The notes: generated by a model not told the origin, from the sequence alone. A stretch of 42,403 nt of DNA from an uncultured Oscillospiraceae bacterium (GCA_910578255.1 CAJTQM010000007.1:30006-72408), one strand, 5' to 3'; shown: positions 7,869-17,067, counted from the first letter of the stretch. Numbers and translations are program-made.

Positions 7869-8339
7869 ATGGCCTCAGGAAGTCAGGCTTATGATTTGTC
7901 ACGTTATGAGCCGAGGGAAGAGCAGCCGAAGGTGCGTTTGGTAAAACGGGCGCAGCCTGTCAAATCCATATATGGCCTGCGGCCGATCACTCTGGTGATG
8001 GCTGCGGTGATCGTCGTCTCGATCACCTGTTTGCTTTTGTACAACAACGCGATGATTTCGGAGATCAGCGCCGAGGTTACAAAGGCCACCGATCAACTGG
8101 AGCAGTTGCAAAATGAAAACATGCGGCTGAACCGGGAATTGGACGCAAAAATGTCCAACGAAACGGTTGCGCAAATAGCGGTGAACGAGTTTGGACTCAA
8201 TAAATTAGAAAATTATCAGATCGCTTATGTGAACCTCTCTTCACAGGATGTAGTCACCGCCAAAAACAGCGGCGGGACGAGCGTCTTTTCGATGATTGGG
8301 CAGGTTATCACGAAGATTCAGGAATATCTGAAATTTTAA
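7869..8339 (+). CDS. ftsL: FtsL-like cell division protein
   Basis: 156-residue bitopic membrane protein: a basic N-terminal cytoplasmic part of about 45 residues, one membrane helix (about residues 46-65, ITLVMAAVIVVSITCLLL), then a short extracellular coiled coil (about residues 68-100) and a small C-terminal region. This architecture and the place between rsmH and the class B PBP identify FtsL, which with DivIC and DivIB activates septal synthesis. Sequence conservation is low in this family, so position carries weight. The ATG at 7869 follows AAGGAGTGAGGGAG; an upstream in-frame extension to 7818 overlaps rsmH and is unlikely. Confidence 0.85.
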   Translation: MASGSQAYDLSRYEPREEQPKVRLVKRAQPVKSIYGLRPITLVMAAVIVVSITCLLLYNNAMISEISAEVTKATDQLEQLQNENMRLNRELDAKMSNETVAQIAVNEFGLNKLENYQIAYVNLSSQDVVTAKNSGGTSVFSMIGQVITKIQEYLKF

Positions 8340-8385
8340 CGCAATACCATATATATTGAGGGAGACAGTAGAGGGGATACGCGCT

Positions 8386-8410
8386 GTTCCGGCATGGCTT
8401 GTGCCGGAAC
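8386..8410 (+). other. stable hairpin in the ftsL-PBP gap
   Basis: A perfect 9-bp stem (GTTCCGGCA at 8386-8394 with TGCCGGAAC at 8402-8410) and a 7-nt loop. It lies 47 nt after the ftsL stop and 28 nt before a terminator-like hairpin. It has no T-run, so it is a structured element rather than a terminator; its role is unknown. Confidence 0.6.
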
Positions 8411-8438
8411 GCACCATCGGCTTCTAGTGTGACAGCAG

Positions 8439-8470
8439 GGAGTTGAGAAGAAATTTCTTAACTCCTTTTA
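8439..8470 (+). terminator. terminator-like hairpin between ftsL and the class B PBP gene
   Basis: An 11-bp stem (8439-8449 with 8455-8465, one G-U pair) and a GAAAT loop, followed directly by TTTTATTCTT. It lies inside the dcw cluster 59 nt before the PBP start. It could be a full stop, a partial terminator or an attenuator that sets mraZ-rsmH-ftsL apart from the downstream mur genes. Confidence 0.65.
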
Positions 8471-8523
8471 TTCTTAAAATGCAGAGAAGGACCGGAGGCG
8501 TCCGGTGGGAACGGAGGATCGCA

Positions 8524-10743
8524 ATGGCTTTTGGAAGTACGACGGTACAGATGAAAAAAAGAATCCTCGCTTTGATTCTGGCAATATCGGTGTTGGGCTC
8601 CTCTGTGATCATCGGAAGACTTTTTCAGCTTCAGGTCGTACAGGCGGAGGACCTGCAAAAACGCGCCGCCCGCCAGCAGATGCGGGTGACCAGCCTCAGT
8701 GCCCAGCGAGGAACGATCTACGACCGAAACGGCGAGATTTTGGCTATGAGCGGGACCGTTTGGACGGTGTATCTATCCCCTGTGGACATCGATTCGGAGG
8801 AAGAACGAAATCTCATCGCCAAGGGGCTTTCGGAGATTCTGGATGTTTCTGAGGATTTTGTGCTGGAAAAATCCCACCGGAATACATATTACGAAATCAT
8901 CAAAAAGAAGATTGAGCGACCGCTGGCCGACGAGGTTACCCAATTTGTCACCGACAACAAGATCACCTGTGTGGGGCTGGAGGAGGACTACAAGCGGTAT
9001 TACCCTTATGGGTCGCTGGCTTCCACCGTTTTGGGCTTTACGGGAAGCGAAAATCAGGGCGCCTACGGAATCGAGGCGTATTACGACAGCGCTTTAAGCG
9101 GAACCAACGGGCAGATTGTTTCGGCAAAAAACGCCTGGGGAACCGACATGCCCTTTAAATATGAAAAAATGTACGAGGCCCAAAACGGCAACGATCTGGT
9201 TTTGACCATCGACGTCAACATCCAGCGCTTTGTGGATAAGCATCTGGAACAGGCGGTGATTGAGCACGAGGTGCAGAACAAGGCTTGTGCGATTGTTATG
9301 GATGTACAGACCGGCGAGATTCTGGCTATGAGCACCAAGCCGGATTTTGACCCCAACACCCCCAATGTGATCTACGACAAAAACGTGCAGGCGCAGCTGG
9401 ACGAGATCACCGACGAAAAAGAAAAGCAGGAGGCGCTGTTGGAGGCGCAATACGCCCAATGGCGCAATAAAGCGATTTGCGACCCGTACGAGCCGGGATC
9501 GGTATTTAAAATCATCACCTCTTCGGCGGTGCTGGAGGAGAAGGTCATCAGCTTAAACAATACCTTTACCTGTACGGGGGAATATGAGTCCGGAGGGATT
9601 AAATACCACTGCTGGAAGCTGGCGGGGCATGGCACCCAGAATTTTGCACAGTCGCTGCAAAATTCCTGCAACCCGGCCTTTATCTCCTATGGCCAGGCGC
9701 TGGGCAAGGAAAAATTTCGGGAGTACTTTCAGGCGTTCGGCCTGACAAAGCCCACCGGCGTCGATCTGCCCGGCGAGGCGGGAAGCATCTATCATTCTGA
9801 GGAGGGTTTTGGAATAACCGAGCTTTCCTCCAGTTCCTTCGGCCAGACCTTCAAGGTCACGGCGCTGCAGCTGATTACGGCGGTTTCCGCGGCGGTAAAC
9901 GGCGGCGAATTGATGCAGCCTTACGTTGTTCAAAAGATTGTGGATGAGGAAAAAAACATCGTATCCCAGACAAAGCCGGTGATCAAGCGGCAGGTGATTT
10001 CCAACGAGACCAGCGCGACTATGGCGCTGTTGTGCGAAGGGGTGGTTTCGGAGGGATCCGGCCGAAAGGCGCAGCTGCCCGGCTTTCGCATCGGCGGCAA
10101 AACCGGTACCTCGGAAAAGCTGGGCAAAGGCGACAGCGATTGGAAGATTTTGTCCTTTGTGGGGTTTGCTCCGGCGGACGACCCACAGATCGCAGTACTG
10201 GTCATGCTGGATGAACCGAAGCTGGATGATCCATATGGCTCGACCATCGCGGCGCCGATTGTAAAAAATATGCTGGCGGACATTTTGCCCTATATCGGCA
10301 TGGAACCGCAGCTGACAGTGGACCAGAACACCAACGTTCCGGTACCGGATTTAAGCGGCGTAATGCTGGAAGAGGCACAGGCGCAGTTGATTGATCTGGG
10401 GTTAAAGGCACGCATTGTCGGAGAGGGAGACGCCGTGCTTAAGCAGGTGCCGGAGAAAGAGTACGAAATCCCGTATGGCGGCACAGTGATTCTTTACACC
10501 GATGAAACGGAACTGGCCCAAACCGTCGAGGTGCCCAATGTGTTGGGTAAAACGGGAAAGCAGGCCAATGCGGCCATCTTAAACGCAGGGCTCAATATCA
10601 AAATTGAAGGGGATTTTGCGGACAACGTACAGACCCAGGTGGTGAGCCAGTCGCCGCAGCCGGGGGAAATGGTCCAGCCGGGAACGGTGGTGACGGTGAC
10701 GGTGCAGCAGGCGGGGACGGATCCTTCCACCCCAAGCCCTTAA
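8524..10743 (+). CDS. class B penicillin-binding protein with two PASTA domains (FtsI/SpoVD type)
   Basis: 739 residues. One N-terminal membrane anchor (about residues 12-33), a PBP dimerisation domain starting at QRGTIYDRNGEILA, then the transpeptidase domain. Its motifs are Ser326-VFK (SxxK, catalytic serine), Ser381-C-N (SxN) and Lys526-T-G. Two PASTA repeats close the protein (about 600-660 and 665-730). It crosslinks peptidoglycan stem peptides at the septum, or in the spore cortex if it is the SpoVD paralogue; in a dcw cluster either is possible. The ATG at 8524 follows GGAGG by 6 nt. The frame is open upstream to a TTG at 8443 inside the terminator hairpin, an unlikely start. Confidence 0.95.
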   Translation: MAFGSTTVQMKKRILALILAISVLGSSVIIGRLFQLQVVQAEDLQKRAARQQMRVTSLSAQRGTIYDRNGEILAMSGTVWTVYLSPVDIDSEEERNLIAKGLSEILDVSEDFVLEKSHRNTYYEIIKKKIERPLADEVTQFVTDNKITCVGLEEDYKRYYPYGSLASTVLGFTGSENQGAYGIEAYYDSALSGTNGQIVSAKNAWGTDMPFKYEKMYEAQNGNDLVLTIDVNIQRFVDKHLEQAVIEHEVQNKACAIVMDVQTGEILAMSTKPDFDPNTPNVIYDKNVQAQLDEITDEKEKQEALLEAQYAQWRNKAICDPYEPGSVFKIITSSAVLEEKVISLNNTFTCTGEYESGGIKYHCWKLAGHGTQNFAQSLQNSCNPAFISYGQALGKEKFREYFQAFGLTKPTGVDLPGEAGSIYHSEEGFGITELSSSSFGQTFKVTALQLITAVSAAVNGGELMQPYVVQKIVDEEKNIVSQTKPVIKRQVISNETSATMALLCEGVVSEGSGRKAQLPGFRIGGKTGTSEKLGKGDSDWKILSFVGFAPADDPQIAVLVMLDEPKLDDPYGSTIAAPIVKNMLADILPYIGMEPQLTVDQNTNVPVPDLSGVMLEEAQAQLIDLGLKARIVGEGDAVLKQVPEKEYEIPYGGTVILYTDETELAQTVEVPNVLGKTGKQANAAILNAGLNIKIEGDFADNVQTQVVSQSPQPGEMVQPGTVVTVTVQQAGTDPSTPSP

Positions 10744-10804
10744 AATCCGACCGGCTCCGGCAGGTTTTGCATTTTTTGTGTGCTAAACTCTAAAGGTGGT
10801 TTTG

Positions 10805-10870
10805 ATGCAAAAGAAAGAAAGACGCATTGTTTACCGCGGCAAGGGGGTAAAACAGCTTGAAGCTTTTTGA
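10805..10870 (+). CDS. 21-residue small ORF overlapping the murE start
   Basis: ATG at 10805 with AAAGGTGG 5 nt upstream, encoding a very basic peptide (starts MQKKERRIVYRGKG, ends LEAF) and stopping with TGA at 10868-10870. It overlaps the murE TTG at 10857 by 14 nt in another frame. The ribosome binding site is better than average and the overlap suggests translational coupling: ribosomes finishing here could restart at murE. I do not recognise the peptide. It could be a leader peptide or a chance ORF; conservation would decide. Confidence 0.4.
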   Translation: MQKKERRIVYRGKGVKQLEAF

Positions 10871-12305
10871 CTTGATGAGGGATATCCCGTTTTCGGGGAA
10901 TTTGGAAAATCTGGAGATTGGCCAGGTGACCAGCGATTCCAGGCAGATCACGCCCGGCTGCCTGTTTGTATGCATTGCCGGCGCCCGGTTTGACGGGCAT
11001 ACGGCAGCGCGGCAGGCACTGAAGGAAGGGGCCGCCGCGGTTGTATGTCAAAAGGATCTGGGACTGGAGCGCCAGCTTTTGGTCGAAGACAGCCGGGAGG
11101 CCTATGGGATCCTTTGCAGCCACTTTTATGGCGACCCGTCCCAGAAACTTAAGCTAATCGGCGTGACCGGTACCAACGGCAAGACCACCTGTACCTATTT
11201 GATGAAGCATATTTTAGAGGCGGCGGGCAAAAAAGTCGGGCTGATCGGCACCATCCACAATGAGATCGGCGAGATGGAACTGCCGGCCAAAAACACCACG
11301 CCGGACCCGGGAGAGTTGCATGTGCTGTTTATGCGGATGGTTCAGGCGGGGTGCGAATATGTGGTGATGGAAACCTCTTCCCACGCGCTGGACCAAAAGC
11401 GGCTGGCAGGGTGCCGGTTCGCGGTGGGCATTTTCACCAATCTGACCCAGGACCATCTGGACTACCACGGCACGATGGAAAATTATTACCAGGCAAAGAA
11501 AAAGCTGTTTGATCTTTCGGACACGGCGGTGGTTAATATCGACGACGAGTACGGCCGCCGGCTGGTGCAGGAACTTTCCTGCCCGGTGAAGACCTTTTCC
11601 GTTCATACCGACCAGGCGGACTATACAGCCAAGGACATTCGGCCGGCGGTGGACCACAACCGCTTTACCATGGTGGGAAACGCCCGGATTGAGCGGGTCA
11701 ATTTTCCCATGCCGGGCGAATTTTCGGTTGCCAACGCCATGGCGGCAGGGGTAGCGGCACTGGCGCTGGGGTTGGATATGCAGACGGTCTGCCGGAATCT
11801 TTCCAGCTGTCCGGGTATTCCCGGGCGGACCGAGGTTCTTCCCACCGGCACCGATTTTACGGTGATCCGAGATTACGCCCACACGCCCGACGGCCTGGAA
11901 AAGGTGCTGCCGGCGCTGAAGTTCTTTGTTCAAAAGCGGCTGATGGTGCTGTTTGGCTGCGCTGGGGAGCGGGATCCCTCCAAGCGGATCCATATGGCCC
12001 AGGCGGTGGTCAAGTACGCCGATTACATCATTCTGACCTCCGACAATCCCAGGCGGGAGGACCCGGTGAAGATCATCGAGGACGCGCTGCCCGGCCTTGA
12101 GGGAAAATCGGTCCCCTATGAGGTGATTCCGGATCGTTACACGGCCATTGAGTGGGCGCTGGCCCACGCCGAAGCCGGTGATCTTCTGCTTTTGGCGGGA
12201 AAAGGTCACGAGGATTACCAGGTATTGGATTACGGTACCATCCATTTTGACGAGCGGGAGGTTGTGATGCGGCTTTTGGCACAGCAGAGAAAAAACGGGA
12301 AATGA
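10857..12305 (+). CDS. murE: UDP-N-acetylmuramoyl-tripeptide synthetase (meso-DAP type)
   Basis: 482-residue Mur ligase that adds the third stem-peptide residue to UDP-MurNAc-L-Ala-D-Glu. The ATP-binding loop is GVTGTNGKTT (about residues 101-110). The middle-domain motif is FTNLTQDHLDYHGTM, and the C-terminal domain has RDYAHTPDGLE and the TSDNPRREDP motif. DNPR is the signature of enzymes that take meso-diaminopimelate, in contrast to the lysine enzymes. The start is TTG at 10857, 9 nt after AAGGGGG, and lies within the preceding small ORF. murF starts 9 nt after the stop. Confidence 0.96.
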   Translation: MKLFDLMRDIPFSGNLENLEIGQVTSDSRQITPGCLFVCIAGARFDGHTAARQALKEGAAAVVCQKDLGLERQLLVEDSREAYGILCSHFYGDPSQKLKLIGVTGTNGKTTCTYLMKHILEAAGKKVGLIGTIHNEIGEMELPAKNTTPDPGELHVLFMRMVQAGCEYVVMETSSHALDQKRLAGCRFAVGIFTNLTQDHLDYHGTMENYYQAKKKLFDLSDTAVVNIDDEYGRRLVQELSCPVKTFSVHTDQADYTAKDIRPAVDHNRFTMVGNARIERVNFPMPGEFSVANAMAAGVAALALGLDMQTVCRNLSSCPGIPGRTEVLPTGTDFTVIRDYAHTPDGLEKVLPALKFFVQKRLMVLFGCAGERDPSKRIHMAQAVVKYADYIILTSDNPRREDPVKIIEDALPGLEGKSVPYEVIPDRYTAIEWALAHAEAGDLLLLAGKGHEDYQVLDYGTIHFDEREVVMRLLAQQRKNGK

Positions 12306-12314
12306 GGGAGTTTT

Positions 12315-13673
12315 TTGGAAGGCTATTCCTTAAGCGAGATCAGCGAATGGATCTGCGCGGATAAAAAATTGTTCGGCACGATAGAGGAAATCGTGACCGA
12401 TTCGCGGAAAATCACCCCCAACTGCCTGTTTATCGCGTTGGAAGGGGAATTTTTCGACGGGCACCGGTTTATTTCCGAAGCGCTGGAAAAGGGCGCTGCG
12501 GCGGCGGTGGCCCACAAAAAAGGAGAGGAACCGCAGGAGAAGACCCTGTATGTGGGCAATACCGAGCGGGCGCTGCGGGCGCTGGCCCGGATGCGCCGGA
12601 TCAAAATAGATCCGGTGACAGTGGGCATTACCGGCAGTGTGGGAAAGACCACCACTCGGGAGATGATCGCCGCGGTGGTGCGGCAGAAATACCGAACTCT
12701 GACGACCAAAGAGAATCTTAACAACAACGTGGGAATGCCCCAGACTCTTTTACAGCTGACGCCGGAGCATCAGGCGGCGGTGATCGAGATGGGAATGACC
12801 GCGCAGGGGGAAATTGAGGAGTTGACCACCACGCTGCTGCCGCGGGTGGGGGTGATCACCAACATTGGTGTTTCCCACATAGAGCGGCTGGGCAGCCGGG
12901 AAAACATCCGTCAGGCCAAGCTGGAAATCGTCCAGGGACTGCGGGAAGGGTCGCCGCTTTTTTTAAACGGAGACGACCCGATGCTGTGGGGCTATCATAA
13001 TCCTCATTTGCAGGTGATTTTTTACGGAATCGACAACAAGGACTGCCAGATCACCGCAAAGGACCTGGTCGTTTCCACCGGGAGCACGACTTTTACCATC
13101 TGCTTTCAGGGAGAAAAGTACCCCGCTCGGATTCCCTGCATGGGCCCGCACAATGTGTGCAACGCATTGGCGGCCTTTGGTGTCGGTGTATACCTGGGGA
13201 TGGAGCCAAAAGAAGCGGCAGCCGCTCTGAATCAATATCAGGTAACCGGCTGGCGGCAGAAGATTACACAATTTCGCGGCTTTACAGTGGTGGAGGACTG
13301 CTACAACGCAGGTCCCGAGTCAATGGCGGCGGCGCTGACCACCCTGGGCGGAATGCCCTGCGCCGGGCGGCGTATCGCGGTGCTGGCCGACATGCTGGAG
13401 TTGGGGCACCTGTCCGACCAGGCGCACCGGACCGCCGGCGCGAGGGCGGGGCTTCTGGGTTTAGACGCGGTTTACGCTTACGGGGAAAAGGCAAAGCTTT
13501 TGGTAGAAGAAGCCCAAAAGTCCGGCGTGCCGGATACGGCCTGGTTCCCGGATAAAAAGGCGCTGACCGAGCATGTCATCGCCTCGGTAAAAAAGGGGGA
13601 TATCCTCTGGGTAAAGGGCAGTCATGGCATGGCGCTGGAGACGCTTATCGAAGCGGTTTACCAAAAAGCGTAA
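12315..13673 (+). CDS. murF: UDP-N-acetylmuramoyl-tripeptide--D-alanyl-D-alanine ligase
   Basis: 452-residue Mur ligase that attaches the D-Ala-D-Ala dipeptide (made by Ddl, encoded at 39.4-40.4 kb) to the cytoplasmic precursor. The N-terminal domain starts with the MurE/MurF fold TDSRKITPNCLFIALEG. The ATP loop is GITGSVGKTTTREM (about residues 104-117), with NNVGMPQTLL and EMGMTAQGEI downstream. The C-terminal domain has DCYNAGPESM. The TTG start at 12315 follows GAGGGAG by only 4 nt. Ends and length fit the family. Confidence 0.96.
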   Translation: MEGYSLSEISEWICADKKLFGTIEEIVTDSRKITPNCLFIALEGEFFDGHRFISEALEKGAAAAVAHKKGEEPQEKTLYVGNTERALRALARMRRIKIDPVTVGITGSVGKTTTREMIAAVVRQKYRTLTTKENLNNNVGMPQTLLQLTPEHQAAVIEMGMTAQGEIEELTTTLLPRVGVITNIGVSHIERLGSRENIRQAKLEIVQGLREGSPLFLNGDDPMLWGYHNPHLQVIFYGIDNKDCQITAKDLVVSTGSTTFTICFQGEKYPARIPCMGPHNVCNALAAFGVGVYLGMEPKEAAAALNQYQVTGWRQKITQFRGFTVVEDCYNAGPESMAAALTTLGGMPCAGRRIAVLADMLELGHLSDQAHRTAGARAGLLGLDAVYAYGEKAKLLVEEAQKSGVPDTAWFPDKKALTEHVIASVKKGDILWVKGSHGMALETLIEAVYQKA

Positions 13674-13732
13674 ATAGATCCCGCAGTCAATGACAACAGG
13701 CTGTGGCGGGGCGGCGGATAAGGAGCGAGCGT

Positions 13733-14743
13733 ATGAGGACGTTTATTATTTTAATGACCGCGCTGCTGGCGTTTGGCATTACCGCTCTTATGGGGTTATG
13801 GCTGATCCCCTTATTGCGGAAGGTCAAATACGGGCAGACAATTTTGGATATCGGACCGGTGTGGCACAAAAATAAACAGGGAACCCCCACCATGGGCGGC
13901 TTTTTGTTTATCGCAGGAGTATTGGCGTCGGTTACGGTGGGATATCTGGTGTACATGAGCGCCGGCGGCGGGGAAAACGAGGTGTCGCCGATTTTCGGCA
14001 CGCGGCTTTTCGCCGGGATGGTCGTGGCGATGGCCTTTGCTTTTTTGGGATTTGTAGACGACTATGTAAAGGTGGTAAAAAAGCGCAATTTAGGGCTGAC
14101 CGCCGGGCAGAAAATGATCATGCAGATTCTGATTGCCGCTTTGTATCTGATTATTTTGTATCTGGCGGGGGATACTTCCACTGTACTGAGAATCCCGCTG
14201 ATCGGCAGCTGGGATCTGGGGCTGTTTTACTATCCGGTGGCGCTGTTTATTCTCATTGTGGGTACCGTGAACGCGGTGAATCTGACCGACGGTGTCGACG
14301 GTCTGGCGGGATCGGTGACCTTTGTGGCGTCGATTGGGTTTATGGTCATTGCCGCGATGCTTTCCATCTACGAAATGCAGCTGCTGGCGGTGGCGGTGGC
14401 AGGCGCGATGCTGGGCTTTTTGGTCTGGAACTTCCACCCGGCCAAGGTGTTTATGGGCGACACCGGCTCGATGTTCTTAGGCGGTCTGGTGGTCGCCATG
14501 GGGTTTGGACTGGGATTGCCGTTTTTAATTGCCATCATCGGAATCATTTATCTGACAGAGACCCTTTCGGTCATGATGCAGGTCGTTTCGTTTAAGCTGA
14601 CCGGCAAGCGGATTTTTAAAATGAGCCCGATCCATCATCATTTTGAAATGAGCGGCTGGAGCGAAGTGAAAATTGTAGGGGTATTTTCTTTGATAACCGC
14701 CGCCGGCTGTGCGCTGGCAATTTGGTGGGTTTCATCCTTATAG
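13733..14743 (+). CDS. mraY: phospho-N-acetylmuramoyl-pentapeptide-transferase
   Basis: 336-residue polytopic membrane enzyme (about ten helices) that moves phospho-MurNAc-pentapeptide from UDP to undecaprenyl phosphate, forming lipid I. The family blocks are GTPTMGGFLF near residue 46, FLGFVDDYVK near residue 106 (catalytic aspartates), NLTDGVDGLAG near residue 183, FMGDTGSMFLGG near residue 240 and the PIHHHFE loop near residue 300. The ATG at 13733 follows AAGGAG. The next gene is ftsW, not murD, which is unusual for this cluster. Confidence 0.97.
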   Translation: MRTFIILMTALLAFGITALMGLWLIPLLRKVKYGQTILDIGPVWHKNKQGTPTMGGFLFIAGVLASVTVGYLVYMSAGGGENEVSPIFGTRLFAGMVVAMAFAFLGFVDDYVKVVKKRNLGLTAGQKMIMQILIAALYLIILYLAGDTSTVLRIPLIGSWDLGLFYYPVALFILIVGTVNAVNLTDGVDGLAGSVTFVASIGFMVIAAMLSIYEMQLLAVAVAGAMLGFLVWNFHPAKVFMGDTGSMFLGGLVVAMGFGLGLPFLIAIIGIIYLTETLSVMMQVVSFKLTGKRIFKMSPIHHHFEMSGWSEVKIVGVFSLITAAGCALAIWWVSSL

Positions 14744-14777
14744 GGCGGAAACTTTTATCCGGAAAGAGGGAACTTGG

Positions 14778-15926
14778 ATGGGGAAAAAACAGAATATGCA
14801 GGGCAGAAAAACACGTCCGGCAGGCAGAGGAAACCTGGACGTCACCTTTCTGGTGCTGGTTCTTTTGCTGCTGACTTTTGGCCTGATCATGCTTTTTTCC
14901 GCCAGCTATGCGTACGCATATTACCATGATAACGACAGCTTTTTTTACATTAAAAAACAGATGATTTTTGCCATTGCCGGGATTATCGCCATGGTGGTCG
15001 CCTCGAATTTCGACTACCGTTACTGGAAGAAGCTGGCCCTGCCGGTAATGGGGGTCGCGATTGTGCTGCTAATTGTGGTACTGTTCATGCCGAAGATCGC
15101 AGGGGTTCACCGCTGGATTCCCATCGGCAACCTGACCACCTTTCAGCCGTCGGAAATCGCCAAATTCGCGGTGGTGATTTTGTTTTCCAAGATGATCGAC
15201 ATATATGGGCCGAAGATGAAAAGCTTCCGGTACGGCATTGCCCCGTTTTTGATCGTTTTGGGCGTCATTGCCGGTTTGATGGTGCTGGAGCCGCACCTGT
15301 CCGGTACGATTTTGATTGTAACCATTGGTATTGTGATGATGTTTGTGGGCGGCGTTGACCTTAAGTGGTTTGCCTTGGGCGTCGGTGCGCTGGCCGCAGG
15401 TATTGCGCTGGTGGTCATGATTCCAGGCGTCATCCAATATGCTCAGTCCCGGCTGGAATACTGGCTGGACCCGTTTGCCGATCCCCAGGGGCTGGGATTT
15501 CAGACCATCCAGTCGCTTTTGGCCATCGGGTCCGGCGGCGTAATGGGGCTGGGGCTGGGCAACTCCCGCCAGAAATATCTGTACATCCCGGAGCCGCAGA
15601 ACGACTTTGTTTTTTCCATCGTCTGCGAGGAACTGGGACTGGTAGGCGCTTCGATCATCGTGATTTTGTTTGCCCTTTTGGTTTGGCGCGGCTATGTCAT
15701 TGCCATCCGCGCCCAGGACCGGTTCGGCACGATGATTGCGGTAGGTCTGACGACCCAGGTGGGACTGCAGGCGCTTTTAAATATCGCCGTTGTGACCAAT
15801 ACAATCCCCAATACTGGCATCAGCCTGCCGTTTTTTTCCTACGGCGGCACCGCGCTGATGATGCTGCTGGCGCAGATGGGGGTTATTTTATCCGTTTCGC
15901 GGCGTGCCGCGTTGGAAAAACAATAG
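14778..15926 (+). CDS. ftsW: FtsW/RodA/SpoVE family peptidoglycan polymerase
   Basis: 382-residue SEDS protein with about ten membrane helices and a basic cytoplasmic N-terminus. It polymerises lipid II into glycan strands together with a class B PBP, here probably the product at 8.5-10.7 kb. The conserved HRWIPIG, QPSEIAKFAVV and ISLPFFSYGGTALM blocks are present. The position between mraY and murG favours FtsW or its sporulation paralogue SpoVE over RodA. The ATG at 14778 lies after GAGGGAACTTGG; the frame extends upstream only into mraY. Confidence 0.94.
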   Translation: MGKKQNMQGRKTRPAGRGNLDVTFLVLVLLLLTFGLIMLFSASYAYAYYHDNDSFFYIKKQMIFAIAGIIAMVVASNFDYRYWKKLALPVMGVAIVLLIVVLFMPKIAGVHRWIPIGNLTTFQPSEIAKFAVVILFSKMIDIYGPKMKSFRYGIAPFLIVLGVIAGLMVLEPHLSGTILIVTIGIVMMFVGGVDLKWFALGVGALAAGIALVVMIPGVIQYAQSRLEYWLDPFADPQGLGFQTIQSLLAIGSGGVMGLGLGNSRQKYLYIPEPQNDFVFSIVCEELGLVGASIIVILFALLVWRGYVIAIRAQDRFGTMIAVGLTTQVGLQALLNIAVVTNTIPNTGISLPFFSYGGTALMMLLAQMGVILSVSRRAALEKQ

Positions 15927-15939
15927 AAAGGTTGATTTG

Positions 15940-17067
15940 ATGCGGGTTTTATTTGTCTGCGGCGGCACCGGCGGACACATCAATCCGGCGCTGGCGGTGG
16001 CGGGGTATCTAAAAAAGCAGCAGCTGGACGCCGAAATCCTGTTCGCGGGAAATCCTTCTGGGATGGAAGCGAGTTTGGTGCCAAAGGCGGGATTTGCGTT
16101 CACTCCGATCAAGGTCAAGGGGTTCCAGCGGCAGCTTAGCTGGCATAATCTCAAAAACAACCTGATGGCGGTGGCCTATCTTACCGCTTCGGGCAGACGT
16201 TCCCGGCGGATTTTGCGAGATTTCTGCCCGGACGTGGTCATGGGTACCGGCGGCTATGTCAGCGGTCCCTTGGTACGGCAGGCGGCAAAGCTGGGAATCC
16301 CGACCCTGACCCATGAGCAGAACGCTTTTCCCGGCGTGACCACCAAGCTGCTGAGCCGCCATGTCGACGAGGTGATGTTGGCGGTGCCGGAGGCGAAAAA
16401 GTATCTGCCCTCCGACACGCGGTTTGTTATCACCGGCAACCCGGTACGGGAAGCCTTTTTCACCGCAGACCGGCAGAAGGTGCGGGAAAAAATGGGGCTG
16501 GAGGGAAAAATCTGTGTGCTGTCCTTCGGCGGCAGCCTGGGAGCGCGGCGGGTCAACGAGGCAATGGCTCAGTTAATCGCCCATAACAAAGACCGTCCGG
16601 AGATTTTTCATATCCACGCCACCGGCGCTTACGGGGTGGAACTTTTTCCCAAGCTTTTAGCCGAAAAAGGAATTACAAACAGTAAAGAAAATAAAAATTT
16701 AGACATACGAGAATATATATACGACATGCCGGAATGTTTTGCGGCGGCGGATTTAGTGATCGGTCGTTCCGGTGCCAGCACTTTAAGCGAGTTGGAGGCG
16801 GCGGGGAAGGCCTCGATTTTAATTCCCTCCCCCAACGTTGCGGAAAACCATCAGTATCACAACGCCATGGCGCTGGCCAACCGGGACGCGGCGGTGGTCA
16901 TAGAGGAAAAAGAGTTGAGCGGCCAAAGGCTGTGCGAAGAATTCGATCGGCTATGCGCGGATCCCGGACGGCTTAAAAAGCTGGGGGAAAACGCCGCCGC
17001 TCTTTCGATCCACGACGCAAACGACCGGATTTACCGGCAGATCATGAAGCTGTATTCCAAAAAATAG
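15940..17067 (+). CDS. murG: UDP-N-acetylglucosamine--lipid I GlcNAc transferase
   Basis: 375-residue GT-B glycosyltransferase that makes lipid II from lipid I at the inner membrane face. Glycine-rich loop 1 is VCGGTGGHINPALA near residues 5-18, loop 2 is GTGGYVSGP, and loop 3 is LSFGGSLGARRVNEA. The UDP-GlcNAc-binding end is VIGRSGASTLSELEAAGKASILIPSP. The ATG at 15940 starts 13 nt after the ftsW stop with a GAAAGG site. It directly precedes murA. Confidence 0.97.
   Translation: MRVLFVCGGTGGHINPALAVAGYLKKQQLDAEILFAGNPSGMEASLVPKAGFAFTPIKVKGFQRQLSWHNLKNNLMAVAYLTASGRRSRRILRDFCPDVVMGTGGYVSGPLVRQAAKLGIPTLTHEQNAFPGVTTKLLSRHVDEVMLAVPEAKKYLPSDTRFVITGNPVREAFFTADRQKVREKMGLEGKICVLSFGGSLGARRVNEAMAQLIAHNKDRPEIFHIHATGAYGVELFPKLLAEKGITNSKENKNLDIREYIYDMPECFAAADLVIGRSGASTLSELEAAGKASILIPSPNVAENHQYHNAMALANRDAAVVIEEKELSGQRLCEEFDRLCADPGRLKKLGENAAALSIHDANDRIYRQIMKLYSKK

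Noticed and set aside
8340..8523. T-box or other known riboswitch in the ftsL-PBP gap
   Set aside because: No T-box sequence (TGGNACCGCG-like) or conserved riboswitch core was found; only two simple hairpins.
11214..12245. 343-codon frame antisense to murE
   Set aside because: Shadow of murE in GC-rich sequence; His/Arg-rich translation with no family likeness.
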